Shown here: piece after piece, positions 8,085 to 16,302 of the stretch | How the letters are laid out: the number at the start of each line of letters is the position of its first letter | Numbering within the stretch: position 1 is the first letter of the stretch | From: Paenibacillus timonensis | GTDB taxonomy: Bacteria > Bacillota > Bacilli > Paenibacillales > Paenibacillaceae | Reading direction: 5' to 3' | NCBI RefSeq assembly: GCF_022427145.1 | Contig: NZ_JAKSXN010000010.1 | Location: 36,181 to 100,180, forward strand | Length of the DNA: 64,000 nt | Translations under genes and position numbers: made by a program | The notes under the pieces: model-generated | What the model saw: only the letters and a program-made list of their open reading frames with translations | Told to the model about the DNA's origin: nothing | The model's database searches: none

Positions 8085-9423
8085 CCTTTGGTTTGATGAA
8101 GTGCAAATAGGGGATGCCGTAGGTCGTCACGCTGGCCAAATAAGCGCAGATAATGACCAGACCGGACATGACGCCAAGAACGCCGTAAAGGGAAGCCAAA
8201 ACCAGCGTGAGATATTTGAACAGGCGGATAGGCAGCGAATTTTGAAATCCGACCACGGCCGAGTTGGCAATGCTGGTGGCCGCCAGAATAATGATGAGCA
8301 AGCTGCTGACCAGCTTGGCTTCTACGACCGCTTGTCCTAATATAATCCCCCCGACCACGGTTAGCGTCGGTCCGACGCTTTTTGGCAGCCGGACGCTGGC
8401 GACGATGATGAGCTCGAGCACGATCAGCAGCAGCAGCGTCTCTATGAAAGCCGGGTACGGTACGCCGGAACGGCTCTCGGCGATGGTAAGCGCCAGCTCG
8501 ATCCGGAGAACCTCCGGATTCACAGAGACGAGCGCCACGTAGAGGCCCGGCATGATGAGGTTGATCAAGATGCCGGCAATACGCAGCCCCCGAATCAGGT
8601 GCATGAACAGGATCGGGTAATTCCGATCGTTCTCCATCATGAACATATCGCCGATAAGTGCCGGAAGAATCATGGCGAATGGAAACCGATCGAGAAAGAG
8701 GACGACGCGGCCCTGACGAAGCGCATGGGCGGCCTCCATCGGCAGTTCGGTCGTGTAAAGTTTGGGTACGGCTTTCCAGGGCTGGAAGCCCAGCGCTTTG
8801 CATAGCCGCTGCAGGTTATAGAGATCCCAGCTCTTCTTGGCCTCAAGGCGTTCCGAAACCTCTTGGAGCAGAGCGGGTTCAACCTGGCCTTCCAAATACA
8901 ATAAGGCCAGTTTACGGGGAGAGTTATTCCCGGCGAGGTAAACTTGGGTGCGTAACGACGCGGTGTTCAGCTCCCTTTTCAACAGGCCGATATTCGTTGC
9001 GAGATCATCGTTGAAGGCGCTGGCCGAGCCCTGCAGCACGTTTTCGTTTAAGGGTTGTTCGATGCTGCGAGTCAAGGTGATGGGGATCGGCACGACATCC
9101 AGATAGGTTTCGGGATCTTCATAGCAGATAATCAGATCTCCAGCCGTTAGTGCGGCGAGCAGGCGGGATTCGTCGGGCTCGGAAATCTTTTGGCCAAGCT
9201 TGTTTAGCACGGTTAACGCCGAAGCCGGGGACGAATGCGTATCCGAAGCGATATCGGGGTCCGCCTCCTGAACGCGGGACTGCAGATTCGCCCACGTTTT
9301 CGGCAGATCAACCAACGACTTAAACCCCATAATCCGGACAGGCGGTTCAGCCAAAATATGACCTTCGATAAAAAAATCGCCGTCCTGCTCAAAACGGTTG
9401 CGAATTTGGTCTGGAAGCTTCAT
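8068..9423 (-). CDS. gerA: Spore germination protein GerA
   Basis: A 451-residue A subunit of a germinant receptor. It has the large hydrophilic N-terminal half (residues 1-240, with VVPIPITLTRSIEQPL and ALLYLEG typical of the family) and a C-terminal membrane half with about five spans (PALIGDMFMMENDRNYPI, SRSGVPYPAFIETLLLL). The start at 9423 is preceded by AGAGGA; an upstream in-frame ATG at 9498 lacks a good site. It is the first gene of the gerA-gerB-gerC operon. The family is normally transcribed in the forespore by sigma-G; I did not find a clear sigma-G box. Confidence 0.92.
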   Translation of the reverse strand: MKLPDQIRNRFEQDGDFFIEGHILAEPPVRIMGFKSLVDLPKTWANLQSRVQEADPDIASDTHSSPASALTVLNKLGQKISEPDESRLLAALTAGDLIICYEDPETYLDVVPIPITLTRSIEQPLNENVLQGSASAFNDDLATNIGLLKRELNTASLRTQVYLAGNNSPRKLALLYLEGQVEPALLQEVSERLEAKKSWDLYNLQRLCKALGFQPWKAVPKLYTTELPMEAAHALRQGRVVLFLDRFPFAMILPALIGDMFMMENDRNYPILFMHLIRGLRIAGILINLIMPGLYVALVSVNPEVLRIELALTIAESRSGVPYPAFIETLLLLIVLELIIVASVRLPKSVGPTLTVVGGIILGQAVVEAKLVSSLLIIILAATSIANSAVVGFQNSLPIRLFKYLTLVLASLYGVLGVMSGLVIICAYLASVTTYGIPYLHFIKPKDDSNG

Positions 9424-9549
9424 AGGCGAATCCTCTTTCTCTATATGATTAACCCCATTATTTGTTGGAAGCATTGGGAATATGTATGTGTCACGCAAAA
9501 AGAACCCGGAAGCTTATGCTCCCGGGGCGTCCGTCTTCCAAACGGATGG

Positions 9550-9708
9550 CTAACGGTGCTCGATGAGGTCGATCGTCCCTAGCACGATATGGGCCAAACC
9601 GAATCCAAGCGCGCCGGTAGCGGCAAGCTTATACTTGCTTCCAAGCAGTGATGCGGCCGAAGCGGATACTACAGCTCCAAGAACGGTAGGAATTAATCCT
9701 TCGCGCAT
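9550..9708 (-). CDS. Small hydrophobic protein, 52 residues
   Basis: An ATG at 9708 opens a 52-residue frame (MREGLIPTVLGAVVSASAAS... ending GTIDLIEHR). Most of it is hydrophobic with a Gly/Ala-rich profile compatible with two short membrane helices. Similar-looking short membrane proteins are common in Paenibacillus, but I cannot assign a function. A GGGGTGTG stretch precedes the start. It lies between the ger operon and the divergent eet operon; the hairpin around 9507-9545 is only weak. Confidence 0.55.
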   Translation of the reverse strand: MREGLIPTVLGAVVSASAASLLGSKYKLAATGALGFGLAHIVLGTIDLIEHR

Positions 9709-10150
9709 TTCACACACCCCTTTGGTTGGTTTGGAAAGACAACGTTATTCTAAGCAAAACAGGCATCGGCTATTCGCGCCAATGCCCGCTTCGTATTGTT
9801 ATCCAAGCCTTCATGTACACGTGAAGACCGGCCTGTGTTCCTGCTTCGACTACAACAAACTGCCTGTTTCTAAAACAACAAAAGCCCTACCTCTCATTTG
9901 TCCTTGCGGCTCCGATGACCGCGCCAGTGTGAATCAGAAAAACGTCAAAATTCTTACTTTTATTGGGTCATTCAAATAGGAATTTCATACCGGAATGGTA
10001 TAAGGAGAGTTATAATCTTTTGAGGAACTGCAACGTGGTCATAACAACTAATATATTATTATACTTTGAATTATTAAAAAATGCAATACTTATCCATAAA
10101 ATCCCTTCTAAAGTGATGATTTTGTGAAACCCCGGGAAATCCACATCGGG
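9709..10150. other. Gene-free stretch upstream of the eet operon
   Basis: About 440 bp before the FNR-type promoter. It becomes AT-rich after 9950. I see no intact gene, RNA motif or repeat in it; short open frames here have no ribosome binding site and no protein-like composition. Confidence 0.6.
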
Positions 10151-10202
10151 TGAGACAATTGTCACACTGGAGTAGGGAAGGCACCATGTATAATGAGTTC
10201 AT
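10151..10202 (+). promoter_or_regulatory. eetA promoter with FNR-type site at -41.5
   Basis: The 16-bp sequence TGAGACAATTGTCACA (10151-10166) matches the Bacillus FNR consensus TGTGA-N6-TCACA with one mismatch. A consensus TATAAT lies at 10189-10194, placing the start near 10200, so the site is centred at -41.5, the class II activator position. No good -35 hexamer is present, as expected for an activator-dependent promoter. eetA begins at 10240. Confidence 0.75.
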
Positions 10203-10239
10203 CTAAGATTTATATAATCAAAAAATAAGGGAGTTTGCC

Positions 10240-10629
10240 ATGAAACGCGGAGATATCCTGTTGATCGGGCTCATCGTCGCCATCGCGTTGGTGTTCTTGG
10301 TGCCGAGATGGCTTGGCGATTCAAGTGAAAACAATCACAACAATGTGGACCGGGTAGCGAGAATCACGGTTGACGGGAAGCTGTTCAAAACGGTTCAGTT
10401 AACCGGGGAAGAACAGACCGTGGACATCCAAACGGAGTACGGTTACAACATTTTGAAGGTGCATGATTACGGCATTGAGATGATCGACGCCGACTGCCCG
10501 GACAAATTGTGCCTGACCTTCGGGTTTATCGACCGGAACGGCGGGACGATCGTATGCCTACCACATAAATTAATGGTCGAAGTGGTATCCTCGGGAGAAG
10601 GAGACGATGTCGATGCGCTCGTTAAATGA
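10240..10629 (+). CDS. eetA: EetA-type protein (NusG domain II)
   Basis: A 129-residue protein with an N-terminal membrane helix (DILLIGLIVAIALVFLV, residues 5-21) and an extracytosolic NusG domain II (ARITVDGKLFKTVQL... DADCPDKLC). The C-P-D-K-L-C and CLPHKL segments are typical of the family. In Listeria EetA is encoded with EetB in the flavin-based extracellular electron transfer locus and is needed for that process; its exact step is unclear. Here it overlaps eetB by 23 bp and is the first gene behind an FNR-type promoter. The start at 10240 follows AAGGGAG. Confidence 0.85.
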   Translation: MKRGDILLIGLIVAIALVFLVPRWLGDSSENNHNNVDRVARITVDGKLFKTVQLTGEEQTVDIQTEYGYNILKVHDYGIEMIDADCPDKLCLTFGFIDRNGGTIVCLPHKLMVEVVSSGEGDDVDALVK

Positions 10630-11167
10630 ACAATCCAATCTCATGTTAAAAAGAACGGTGATCGTGGCGATTTTCGCGGCGGTGGCGGTCGTGCTCAGCC
10701 TGGTGGAATCCGTCATTCCGGTGAACATGAGCGTGCCGGGGGCAAAGCTGGGGTTAGCCAATATTATGGTGCTGACTTGCCTCTATTTTCTGCGGGCTCG
10801 CGACGCCTTGATGATGGTGCTGCTGAAGACGCTGCTGACCGCATTTATTTTCGGGACTTTTTCCAGCTTCCTATTCAGTATTATGGGGGCGTTGTTCAGC
10901 TTTGCAGCGATGTGGTTCCTGCTGTTGGTCGGCCGGAAGCGGCTGAGTGTGATCGGGATCAGCATCGTGGGGGGGATTGCCCATAATATCGGGCAATTGA
11001 CGGCGGCGGCACTGTACTTCAACACGTCGAAAATTTTCTATTACTTGCCGATGCTGTTGATTATGGGGGTCCTTACCGGGATTGCGGTCGGGATTGCCGT
11101 GAGATATTTGATTCCGTCGCTGTCGAAGCTGTCTTTATTTGAAGGTTTTCTGGCGGAAACGGCTTAA
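10607..11167 (+). CDS. eetB: EetB-type Gx transporter, ECF substrate-binding-like subunit
   Basis: A 186-residue integral membrane protein with about five helices, of the Gx transporter family (formerly called heptaprenyl diphosphate synthase component I). Conserved stretches are SVIPVNMSVPGAKLGLANIM and GGIAHNIGQL. In Listeria EetB is related to ECF substrate-binding subunits and is needed to export flavin for extracytosolic protein flavinylation. The start at 10607 overlaps eetA; a second Met at codon 13 is possible. Immediately downstream are two ECF ATPases and an EcfT, so the full transporter is encoded together. Confidence 0.85.
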   Translation: MSMRSLNEQSNLMLKRTVIVAIFAAVAVVLSLVESVIPVNMSVPGAKLGLANIMVLTCLYFLRARDALMMVLLKTLLTAFIFGTFSSFLFSIMGALFSFAAMWFLLLVGRKRLSVIGISIVGGIAHNIGQLTAAALYFNTSKIFYYLPMLLIMGVLTGIAVGIAVRYLIPSLSKLSLFEGFLAETA

Positions 11168-11211
11168 GCCGGGGGAGGCCCCGCGCTTCATTCCTGAGGG
11201 GGTAGAGAGAA

Positions 11212-12033
11212 ATGGGCGAAACCGGATGGGCTTATGAGCTTCGGGAGGTTTCCTTCGCGTATCACCCGGCGCATCCCGTACTTCATGAAATCACGCTGAG
11301 CATCCCTTCGGGCAGTTGGGTATCGCTGGTGGGGCCAAACGGCTGCGGCAAATCGACGTTGGCCAAATTACTGGGCGGACTACTGGCCGTTAACGGCGGC
11401 ACCATTGTCGTGGAAGGAACCCGGCTGGACCGGGATACGGTTTCGCAGCTGCGTCCGCGGATCGGGATGGTGTTTCAAAATCCGGATAATCAATTTATCG
11501 GTGCCACCGTTGAAGAGGATATCGCCTTTGGCTTGGAGGGGCGGAACTTGCCGCGGGAGGAAATGGTGAGCCGCGTGCGGGAATATGCGGATAAATTGCA
11601 AATCGGCCATCTGCTGTCCAAACATCCCGCCGAGCTGTCGGGGGGGCAAAAACAGCGGGTGGCCGTCGCTTCGATATTGGCGATGGAACCGGGCATCGTG
11701 ATCTTCGACGAGGCTTCTTCGATGCTGGACGAGAAAGCTCGCGGAGAGCTGCTAGCTATCCTGCGGGACATGAAACAAAGCGGCCGTTACACGATGGTAT
11801 CGATCACCCATGATGCCGATGAGATCCTGGCGTCCGACCGGGCAATCGTGCTGGGCGGCGGGGCGGTAGCCGCCGACCTGACGCCGGGCGAGCTATTTCG
11901 CGATGAGGTGCTGCTTTCCGCTTGTCGATTGATCGCCCCATATCGGATTAGACTGCAGCAGGAGCTGGAGCGGCGGGGAGTGCCGTTTCCAGCCGGCTTC
12001 GGACTGGACGGCGAAGAGGAGGCGGATCTCTGA
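11212..12033 (+). CDS. ecfA: ECF transporter ATPase EcfA-type subunit
   Basis: A 273-residue ABC ATPase: Walker A GPNGCGKST at 41-49, Q-loop FQNPDNQF around 97-104, signature LSGGQKQR around 143, Walker B IVIFDEASSMLD, and an H-loop ITHD. The FQNPDNQF form is characteristic of energy-coupling-factor ATPases. It is followed with a 1-bp overlap by the second ATPase. Because these ATPases lie next to eetB and an EcfT rather than in the ribosomal-protein operon, they are likely dedicated to this transporter. Confidence 0.88.
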   Translation: MGETGWAYELREVSFAYHPAHPVLHEITLSIPSGSWVSLVGPNGCGKSTLAKLLGGLLAVNGGTIVVEGTRLDRDTVSQLRPRIGMVFQNPDNQFIGATVEEDIAFGLEGRNLPREEMVSRVREYADKLQIGHLLSKHPAELSGGQKQRVAVASILAMEPGIVIFDEASSMLDEKARGELLAILRDMKQSGRYTMVSITHDADEILASDRAIVLGGGAVAADLTPGELFRDEVLLSACRLIAPYRIRLQQELERRGVPFPAGFGLDGEEEADL

Positions 12034-12968
12034 TGGCCATTGAGTTCGAGCAAGTCAGCTTTGCCTATGACGAGCGCAGCCTATGGCGCCACAGCGCATT
12101 GGAAGAGGTCGACTTGCGCTTGGGGGACGGCGTGTTTGCCGGGATTGCCGGCGCCTCCGGATCGGGCAAATCCACGTTGCTGCAGCATTTTAACGGCATC
12201 CTGAAGCCGACGGGCGGCAAGGTGCGCGTCCTGGACGTGACGATGGAGGCCGGCGGCAAGATGCCGCCGATGCGGGAGCTGCGGCGCCGGGTCGGACTCG
12301 TCTTCCAGTTCCCCGAGCAGCAACTCTTCGAGGACACGGTGGAGAAGGATCTATGCTTTGGGCCGCTCAATTTCGGTTGTTCTTTAGATGAAGCGAAGGG
12401 GCGAGCCAGCCGCGCGTTGGCGCAGGTCGGGCTGGATGATACGTTCCTCAGCCGAAACCCGTTCCACCTCAGCGGAGGCCAGATGCGCAAAGTGGCGATC
12501 GCTTCAGTGCTGGCGATGGAGCCGGACGTGATCGCCCTCGACGAACCGACGGCAACGCTGGACCCGCAAAGCCGGGCCGAATTGGCCGAAATGCTGTCGC
12601 GGCTGCACCGCGAAGCGGGAAAAACGGTGATCGTGGTGACGCACCGGATGGAGGAAATGCTTCCGTACGCGGAGCAGTGGATCGTGATGAAAGAAGGGCG
12701 CAAATCGTTTCAGGGCAGCGCGGCGGAGCTGGCACGAGAGGCATCGCGCCTGGAGGCCGAAGGACTGGCGATTCCGGCATGCATCCGCTACTGGAACAAG
12801 GCGGCGGAGCAATACGGCTTGACGGGCGAGCCGCCATGCCTGACGGCGGAGGCGCTGGCCGAGCGGTTGGCACGGCTGTCGGAGGACCGGCGGACGGCAA
12901 CCGCCCAGGCGGAAGAGGCGGTCCCGGCCGGAGCTCCCGGGGAAGGAGGCGGTGGACATGCGCAATAA
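12033..12968 (+). CDS. ecfA2: ECF transporter ATPase EcfA'-type subunit
   Basis: A 311-residue ABC ATPase with Walker A GASGSGKST, FPEQQLF (the EcfA' form of the Q-loop region), LSGGQMRK signature and Walker B ALDEPTATLDP. The last 60 or so residues are a Glu/Ala/Gly-rich extension beyond the ECF core. It overlaps the preceding ATPase by 1 bp and the following EcfT by 11 bp, so the three are translationally coupled. It forms the asymmetric ATPase pair with its neighbour. Confidence 0.88.
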   Translation: MAIEFEQVSFAYDERSLWRHSALEEVDLRLGDGVFAGIAGASGSGKSTLLQHFNGILKPTGGKVRVLDVTMEAGGKMPPMRELRRRVGLVFQFPEQQLFEDTVEKDLCFGPLNFGCSLDEAKGRASRALAQVGLDDTFLSRNPFHLSGGQMRKVAIASVLAMEPDVIALDEPTATLDPQSRAELAEMLSRLHREAGKTVIVVTHRMEEMLPYAEQWIVMKEGRKSFQGSAAELAREASRLEAEGLAIPACIRYWNKAAEQYGLTGEPPCLTAEALAERLARLSEDRRTATAQAEEAVPAGAPGEGGGGHAQ

Positions 12969-13758
12969 ACTGTTGTTCGGTCGCAGCATCGATACCGGCT
13001 CCTGGGTGCATGCCGTTGACCCGCGGGCCAAGCTGACCGGGATGGTGCTGTATTTGGTCGCGATCGTGGCGGTGGGCTCCTGGCCCGCTTTGGCTGTGGC
13101 TGCCGCATTTTCGATCTGCTATATGCTGTCGACCAAGATCCCGCTGAAGTATTATCTGAAGGCGGCCAAACCGCTGTGGGTCCTGATGGTATTCATCTTC
13201 GTCGTTCAATGCTTGACGGTCGAGTCGGGGGCGGCGCTCTGGCGCATCGGCTCCTGGACCCTGTACAGCGGAGGGGTCAGCAGCGGGCTGATCGCCGCTT
13301 TCCGCATGGGGCTGCTGGTGTCTTTCACCGCGATCCTGACGTTTACGACGACGCCGGGGCTGTTGAATCAGGGTCTCAGCGGCGTGTTGAAGCCGCTGCG
13401 GCGGGTCGGCATTTCGTCCGAACGCCTAACGCTGATGATGAGCATTGCGCTGCGCTTCATTCCGACGATTCTGGACGAAACGCACAAAATCCTGAAAGCG
13501 CAGGCCGCCCGCGGCGCGGACCTGAAGGAGCTGCCTTGGAAGGAGAAGGGGCGCATGCTGGTATCGCTGCTCGTTCCGGTCACGGTCAGCGCTTTCCGCC
13601 GGGCAGAAGAACTCGTCTTGTCCATGGAGTCCCGCGGCTATACGATCGGCGCGCCGCGCTCGGAATACCACCTGCTGGCCTGGAAGGGACGGGACACCTG
13701 GTTTGTGGTGTCCTATGTGATTCTAGCGGCGGCAGCCGTGGTTTACCGTTTGATTTGA
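12958..13758 (+). CDS. ECF transporter transmembrane subunit, FmnA/EcfT-type
   Basis: A 266-residue membrane protein with about five to six helices and the two Ala-Arg coupling motifs of EcfT (QAARGADLKE and ESRGYTIG regions). It begins with FGRSIDTGSWVHAVDPRAKL, the standard EcfT N-terminus. The ATG at 12958 lies 8 bp after AAGGAGG; a GTG 6 bp upstream is too close. In Listeria the EcfT-related FmnA works with EetB in flavin export. Given its position after eetB and two ATPases it is most likely the FmnA equivalent, although a conventional importer of another vitamin cannot be excluded. Confidence 0.8.
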   Translation: MRNKLLFGRSIDTGSWVHAVDPRAKLTGMVLYLVAIVAVGSWPALAVAAAFSICYMLSTKIPLKYYLKAAKPLWVLMVFIFVVQCLTVESGAALWRIGSWTLYSGGVSSGLIAAFRMGLLVSFTAILTFTTTPGLLNQGLSGVLKPLRRVGISSERLTLMMSIALRFIPTILDETHKILKAQAARGADLKELPWKEKGRMLVSLLVPVTVSAFRRAEELVLSMESRGYTIGAPRSEYHLLAWKGRDTWFVVSYVILAAAAVVYRLI

Positions 13759-13897
13759 ACTGGTGCCTGGGCTTTGCAATGCGCGGTGTGCGCCTGCATG
13801 GCACTCTGCACCTAGGTTTACAGCTTGTGCACTAGGGTTGCGCCTTGCGCCCCTTTGCAACACCCAGCACCCAGGCTTGCTTGCCTTCCTCTGCGCG

Positions 13898-14126
13898 GAT
13901 TGTTGTATGAAATACAACATTTGGGGTGGGCAAGCAACGAAAGTCGGCGGAATGTTGTATTTCATACAACATTTTTACGGAAAACACTCGCAGGGGCGCT
14001 GAAATGCTGTAGTTTCTGCAACATTTTTGCTAAAAACGCTCGGGAAGCCACTGAAATGTTGCAGTTTTTACAACATTTTGGCCCAACCCACCGGAATAGC
14101 CGTGAAAATGTTGTACAAAATGCAAG
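13898..14126. repeat. Family B palindrome array, copy 1 (five units)
   Basis: Five 24-26 bp palindromes of the form AATGTTGyA-n5-TrCAACATTT lie at 13898-13922, 13951-13975, 14002-14027, 14053-14079 and 14105-14126 (the last incomplete), giving a regular period of about 52 bp. The intervening 26 bp are GC-rich and not repeated. It fills most of the gene-free stretch 13759-14227 between the ECF operon and the U32 gene. A second array is at 34874-35054. The 14155-14200 stretch also holds a small tandem run of TTGATAGG. Confidence 0.85.
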
Positions 14127-14227
14127 GTTCTCCGCAAATGAAAGATGCAGATAGAGTTGGATGGGATAGGTTGATAGGTTGATAGGTTGATAGGTTGGCC
14201 ATTTAATCATGTGAGGGGGAAACGACT

Positions 14228-16279
14228 GTGGCACGTTTTTTTAATGGGAAAGAAGTCGAGCTGCTTGCGCCCACGGGGACGTTTGAAATTTTCAAAGAAG
14301 TGATTGGAGAGAACTGCGACGCGGTTTATTTCGGGGGGCCCAGCCTGAATATGCGCTTGATGCGCAAAGGCTTCAACTTCAGCCTGGAGGAAATTACGGA
14401 GGCGGTCAAAATCGCGCACGGCCTTGGCAAAAAAGTGTACGTCACCGTCAACAATCTATTAAACGAAGGCGAGTTGGACGAAGCGCGGGCGTATTTGCGT
14501 TTCTTGGAATCGGCGGGTCCGGATGCGATTATCGTGCAGGACTTCGCCGTTTTGTCGTTGATCCGGGAAATGGGACTTAACATTAAGGTGCATTCCTCCG
14601 TCATGATGAACGTGCATAACGTGGAAATGGTTCGCGCTTTGCAAGAGATGGGAGTGACCCGCGTCGTCACGTCGCGAGAGATGGATCTGATGACGACCCG
14701 CTATCTGCAACAAGCAACCGGCATGGAGCTGGAATACTTCGTACATGGGGATATGTGCTCGGTGCATGGGGCGAACTGTTACTTTAGCTCCATGGTGTTC
14801 GGCATGAGCAGCAACCGGGGCAAATGCCTGAAGCCATGCCGCTGGGATTACCGCGTGAAAAAAGACGGCAACGTCTATCCGGCGGAATACCCTCTGGCCG
14901 TCAAAGACATGTTCATGTACGAGCATATCCCGGAGCTGATCCACGGCGGCATCACCTCCTTCAAAATCGAAGGACGCATGCGCGACGCCGCGTTCGTCGT
15001 CATGCTCGTGAAAGCCTACGGAGACGCGATCGACCGTTATATTAACGATCCGGTCGGCTTCGACCGCAGCCGCGACACGAAGCTGCTGTACGAAAATCGC
15101 AAACGCGATTTCTCGACCGGGTACGCGTTTGGCCGGCCGGGATTGTCCAACATCAACCGGCGGTATGAAGGTACGGGCAAGTTCTACAGCACGGGCAAAG
15201 TCTTCAGCACCCCGACGGAAGAGCGGGAGCTTGGCGAGAAGCGCGTAGAAGCAATCCGCCAGGCGCTTGTGGCCGTCGGCGACGAGAAGGGCATGACGGG
15301 GAACAATGGCGCTCCGGTTGGCGTATCCGTGCATGTCAACAACATGGCGCAAGCCAAAGCCGCGCTGGAAGCGGGTGCCGACCATCTCTATCTGTCGGGC
15401 GACGTGTTCGAGCCGGATCGTCCGTTTACGAAGGAAGACGTGAAGGAGCTGGCGGCGTTGAAAGGGAACGCCAAGCTCTATCTCGGTTTGCCGCGGATGA
15501 TGACGGAGCAGCATTTCGACCTCTATGAAGGGCTGTTGTTCGGCGAGCGCCTGCCGATTGACGGCCTGATGGTCACGAATCTCGGTGCCATCCGCAAGTT
15601 TGCCGGCAAAGGCTACCCGGTGGTGGGGGATTTCAATCTGAACGTGTACAACCGGCTGTCGGCCGAATTTTACCGTGGTCTTGGCGTTGGACGGTTGACT
15701 GCGTCGATGGAGCTTCCTCTGAAGGATCTGACGGGGCTGCTGGCTCATGCGCCGGGACCAATTGAGGCCATCGTGCACGGTTCGCCGGCGATCATGTATA
15801 TGGAGCATGACCTGTACGAGAACGCGGAGGTGTACCAAGCCATCGCCGAGGAAGATAATCACTACGTCGACAACAGCATTTTGGTGCTGAAAACGGATAA
15901 AGGCGAAAACCCGGTTTATCGGGACGTCCATGGCCGCAACCATTTGATGATGGCCAAGGAATTGTGCTTGATGCCGGTCGTAAAAGAGCTGCTAGCGGCA
16001 GGCTTGTCCGTGTTCCGTATCGAAGGTGCCACCTACAAGCCGGCGCAGTTGGCCGAGATCGTGCGTGCCTACAAAGCGGCGCTGGCCGATCCGGAATCGG
16101 CCGGGGAACAGTTTGCCCGGTTGACGCCGGTGTATGCCGGATACACGCTGGGCGCGCTGCAGTTTGACGGCGGCAGCGCCAGCGGGGCAGCAGGCGCTGG
16201 AGCTAGCGAAGCGGGAAATGCGGCGGAAGAGGATGCCGCTGCCGGCGCGCAAGCGGAAGTCGCGGCAAGCCAAGCCTAA
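14228..16279 (+). CDS. U32 peptidase-family protein (probable Fe-S hydroxylation factor type)
   Basis: A 683-residue member of the U32 family. The N-terminal part (ELLAPTGTFEIFKEVI) and the cluster Cys177, Cys184, Cys200, Cys204 (C-SVHGAN-C and SSNRGKC-LKP-C) are typical; in characterised relatives these four cysteines bind a 4Fe-4S cluster and the proteins act in prephenate-dependent or oxygen-independent hydroxylation of tRNA, rRNA or quinones rather than proteolysis. A second half (about 360-640) resembles a duplicated barrel. The last 40 residues are a Gly/Ala/Glu tail. The start is GTG at 14228 after GAGGGGGA. Its position among electron-transfer and quinone genes is suggestive, but the target is unknown. 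Confidence 0.85.
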   Translation: MARFFNGKEVELLAPTGTFEIFKEVIGENCDAVYFGGPSLNMRLMRKGFNFSLEEITEAVKIAHGLGKKVYVTVNNLLNEGELDEARAYLRFLESAGPDAIIVQDFAVLSLIREMGLNIKVHSSVMMNVHNVEMVRALQEMGVTRVVTSREMDLMTTRYLQQATGMELEYFVHGDMCSVHGANCYFSSMVFGMSSNRGKCLKPCRWDYRVKKDGNVYPAEYPLAVKDMFMYEHIPELIHGGITSFKIEGRMRDAAFVVMLVKAYGDAIDRYINDPVGFDRSRDTKLLYENRKRDFSTGYAFGRPGLSNINRRYEGTGKFYSTGKVFSTPTEERELGEKRVEAIRQALVAVGDEKGMTGNNGAPVGVSVHVNNMAQAKAALEAGADHLYLSGDVFEPDRPFTKEDVKELAALKGNAKLYLGLPRMMTEQHFDLYEGLLFGERLPIDGLMVTNLGAIRKFAGKGYPVVGDFNLNVYNRLSAEFYRGLGVGRLTASMELPLKDLTGLLAHAPGPIEAIVHGSPAIMYMEHDLYENAEVYQAIAEEDNHYVDNSILVLKTDKGENPVYRDVHGRNHLMMAKELCLMPVVKELLAAGLSVFRIEGATYKPAQLAEIVRAYKAALADPESAGEQFARLTPVYAGYTLGALQFDGGSASGAAGAGASEAGNAAEEDAAAGAQAEVAASQA

Positions 16280-16302
16280 CGGCGGAAAGGAAGCGAAGGG
16301 AC

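Noticed and set aside
10000..10239. FMN riboswitch before the flavin-export genes
   Set aside because: I looked for the conserved RFN element core (GGGGC..GGTGAAATTCC, CCGGCGGT) and did not find it; the leader after the FNR promoter is only about 40 bases.
13898..14126. CRISPR array (about 25-bp repeats and 26-bp spacers)
   Set aside because: The repeats are degenerate palindromes differing at several positions, only four or five per array, and no cas genes are in the window.
14155..14200. Short tandem TTGATAGG run as an origin or regulatory array
   Set aside because: Only about four short units, no DnaA boxes or A/T-rich unwinding region; likely simple slippage.
14459..15943. 494-residue open frame on the minus strand
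   Set aside because: It is fully antisense to the U32 gene, His/Arg/Gln-rich as expected of an antisense frame, and lacks a ribosome binding site.
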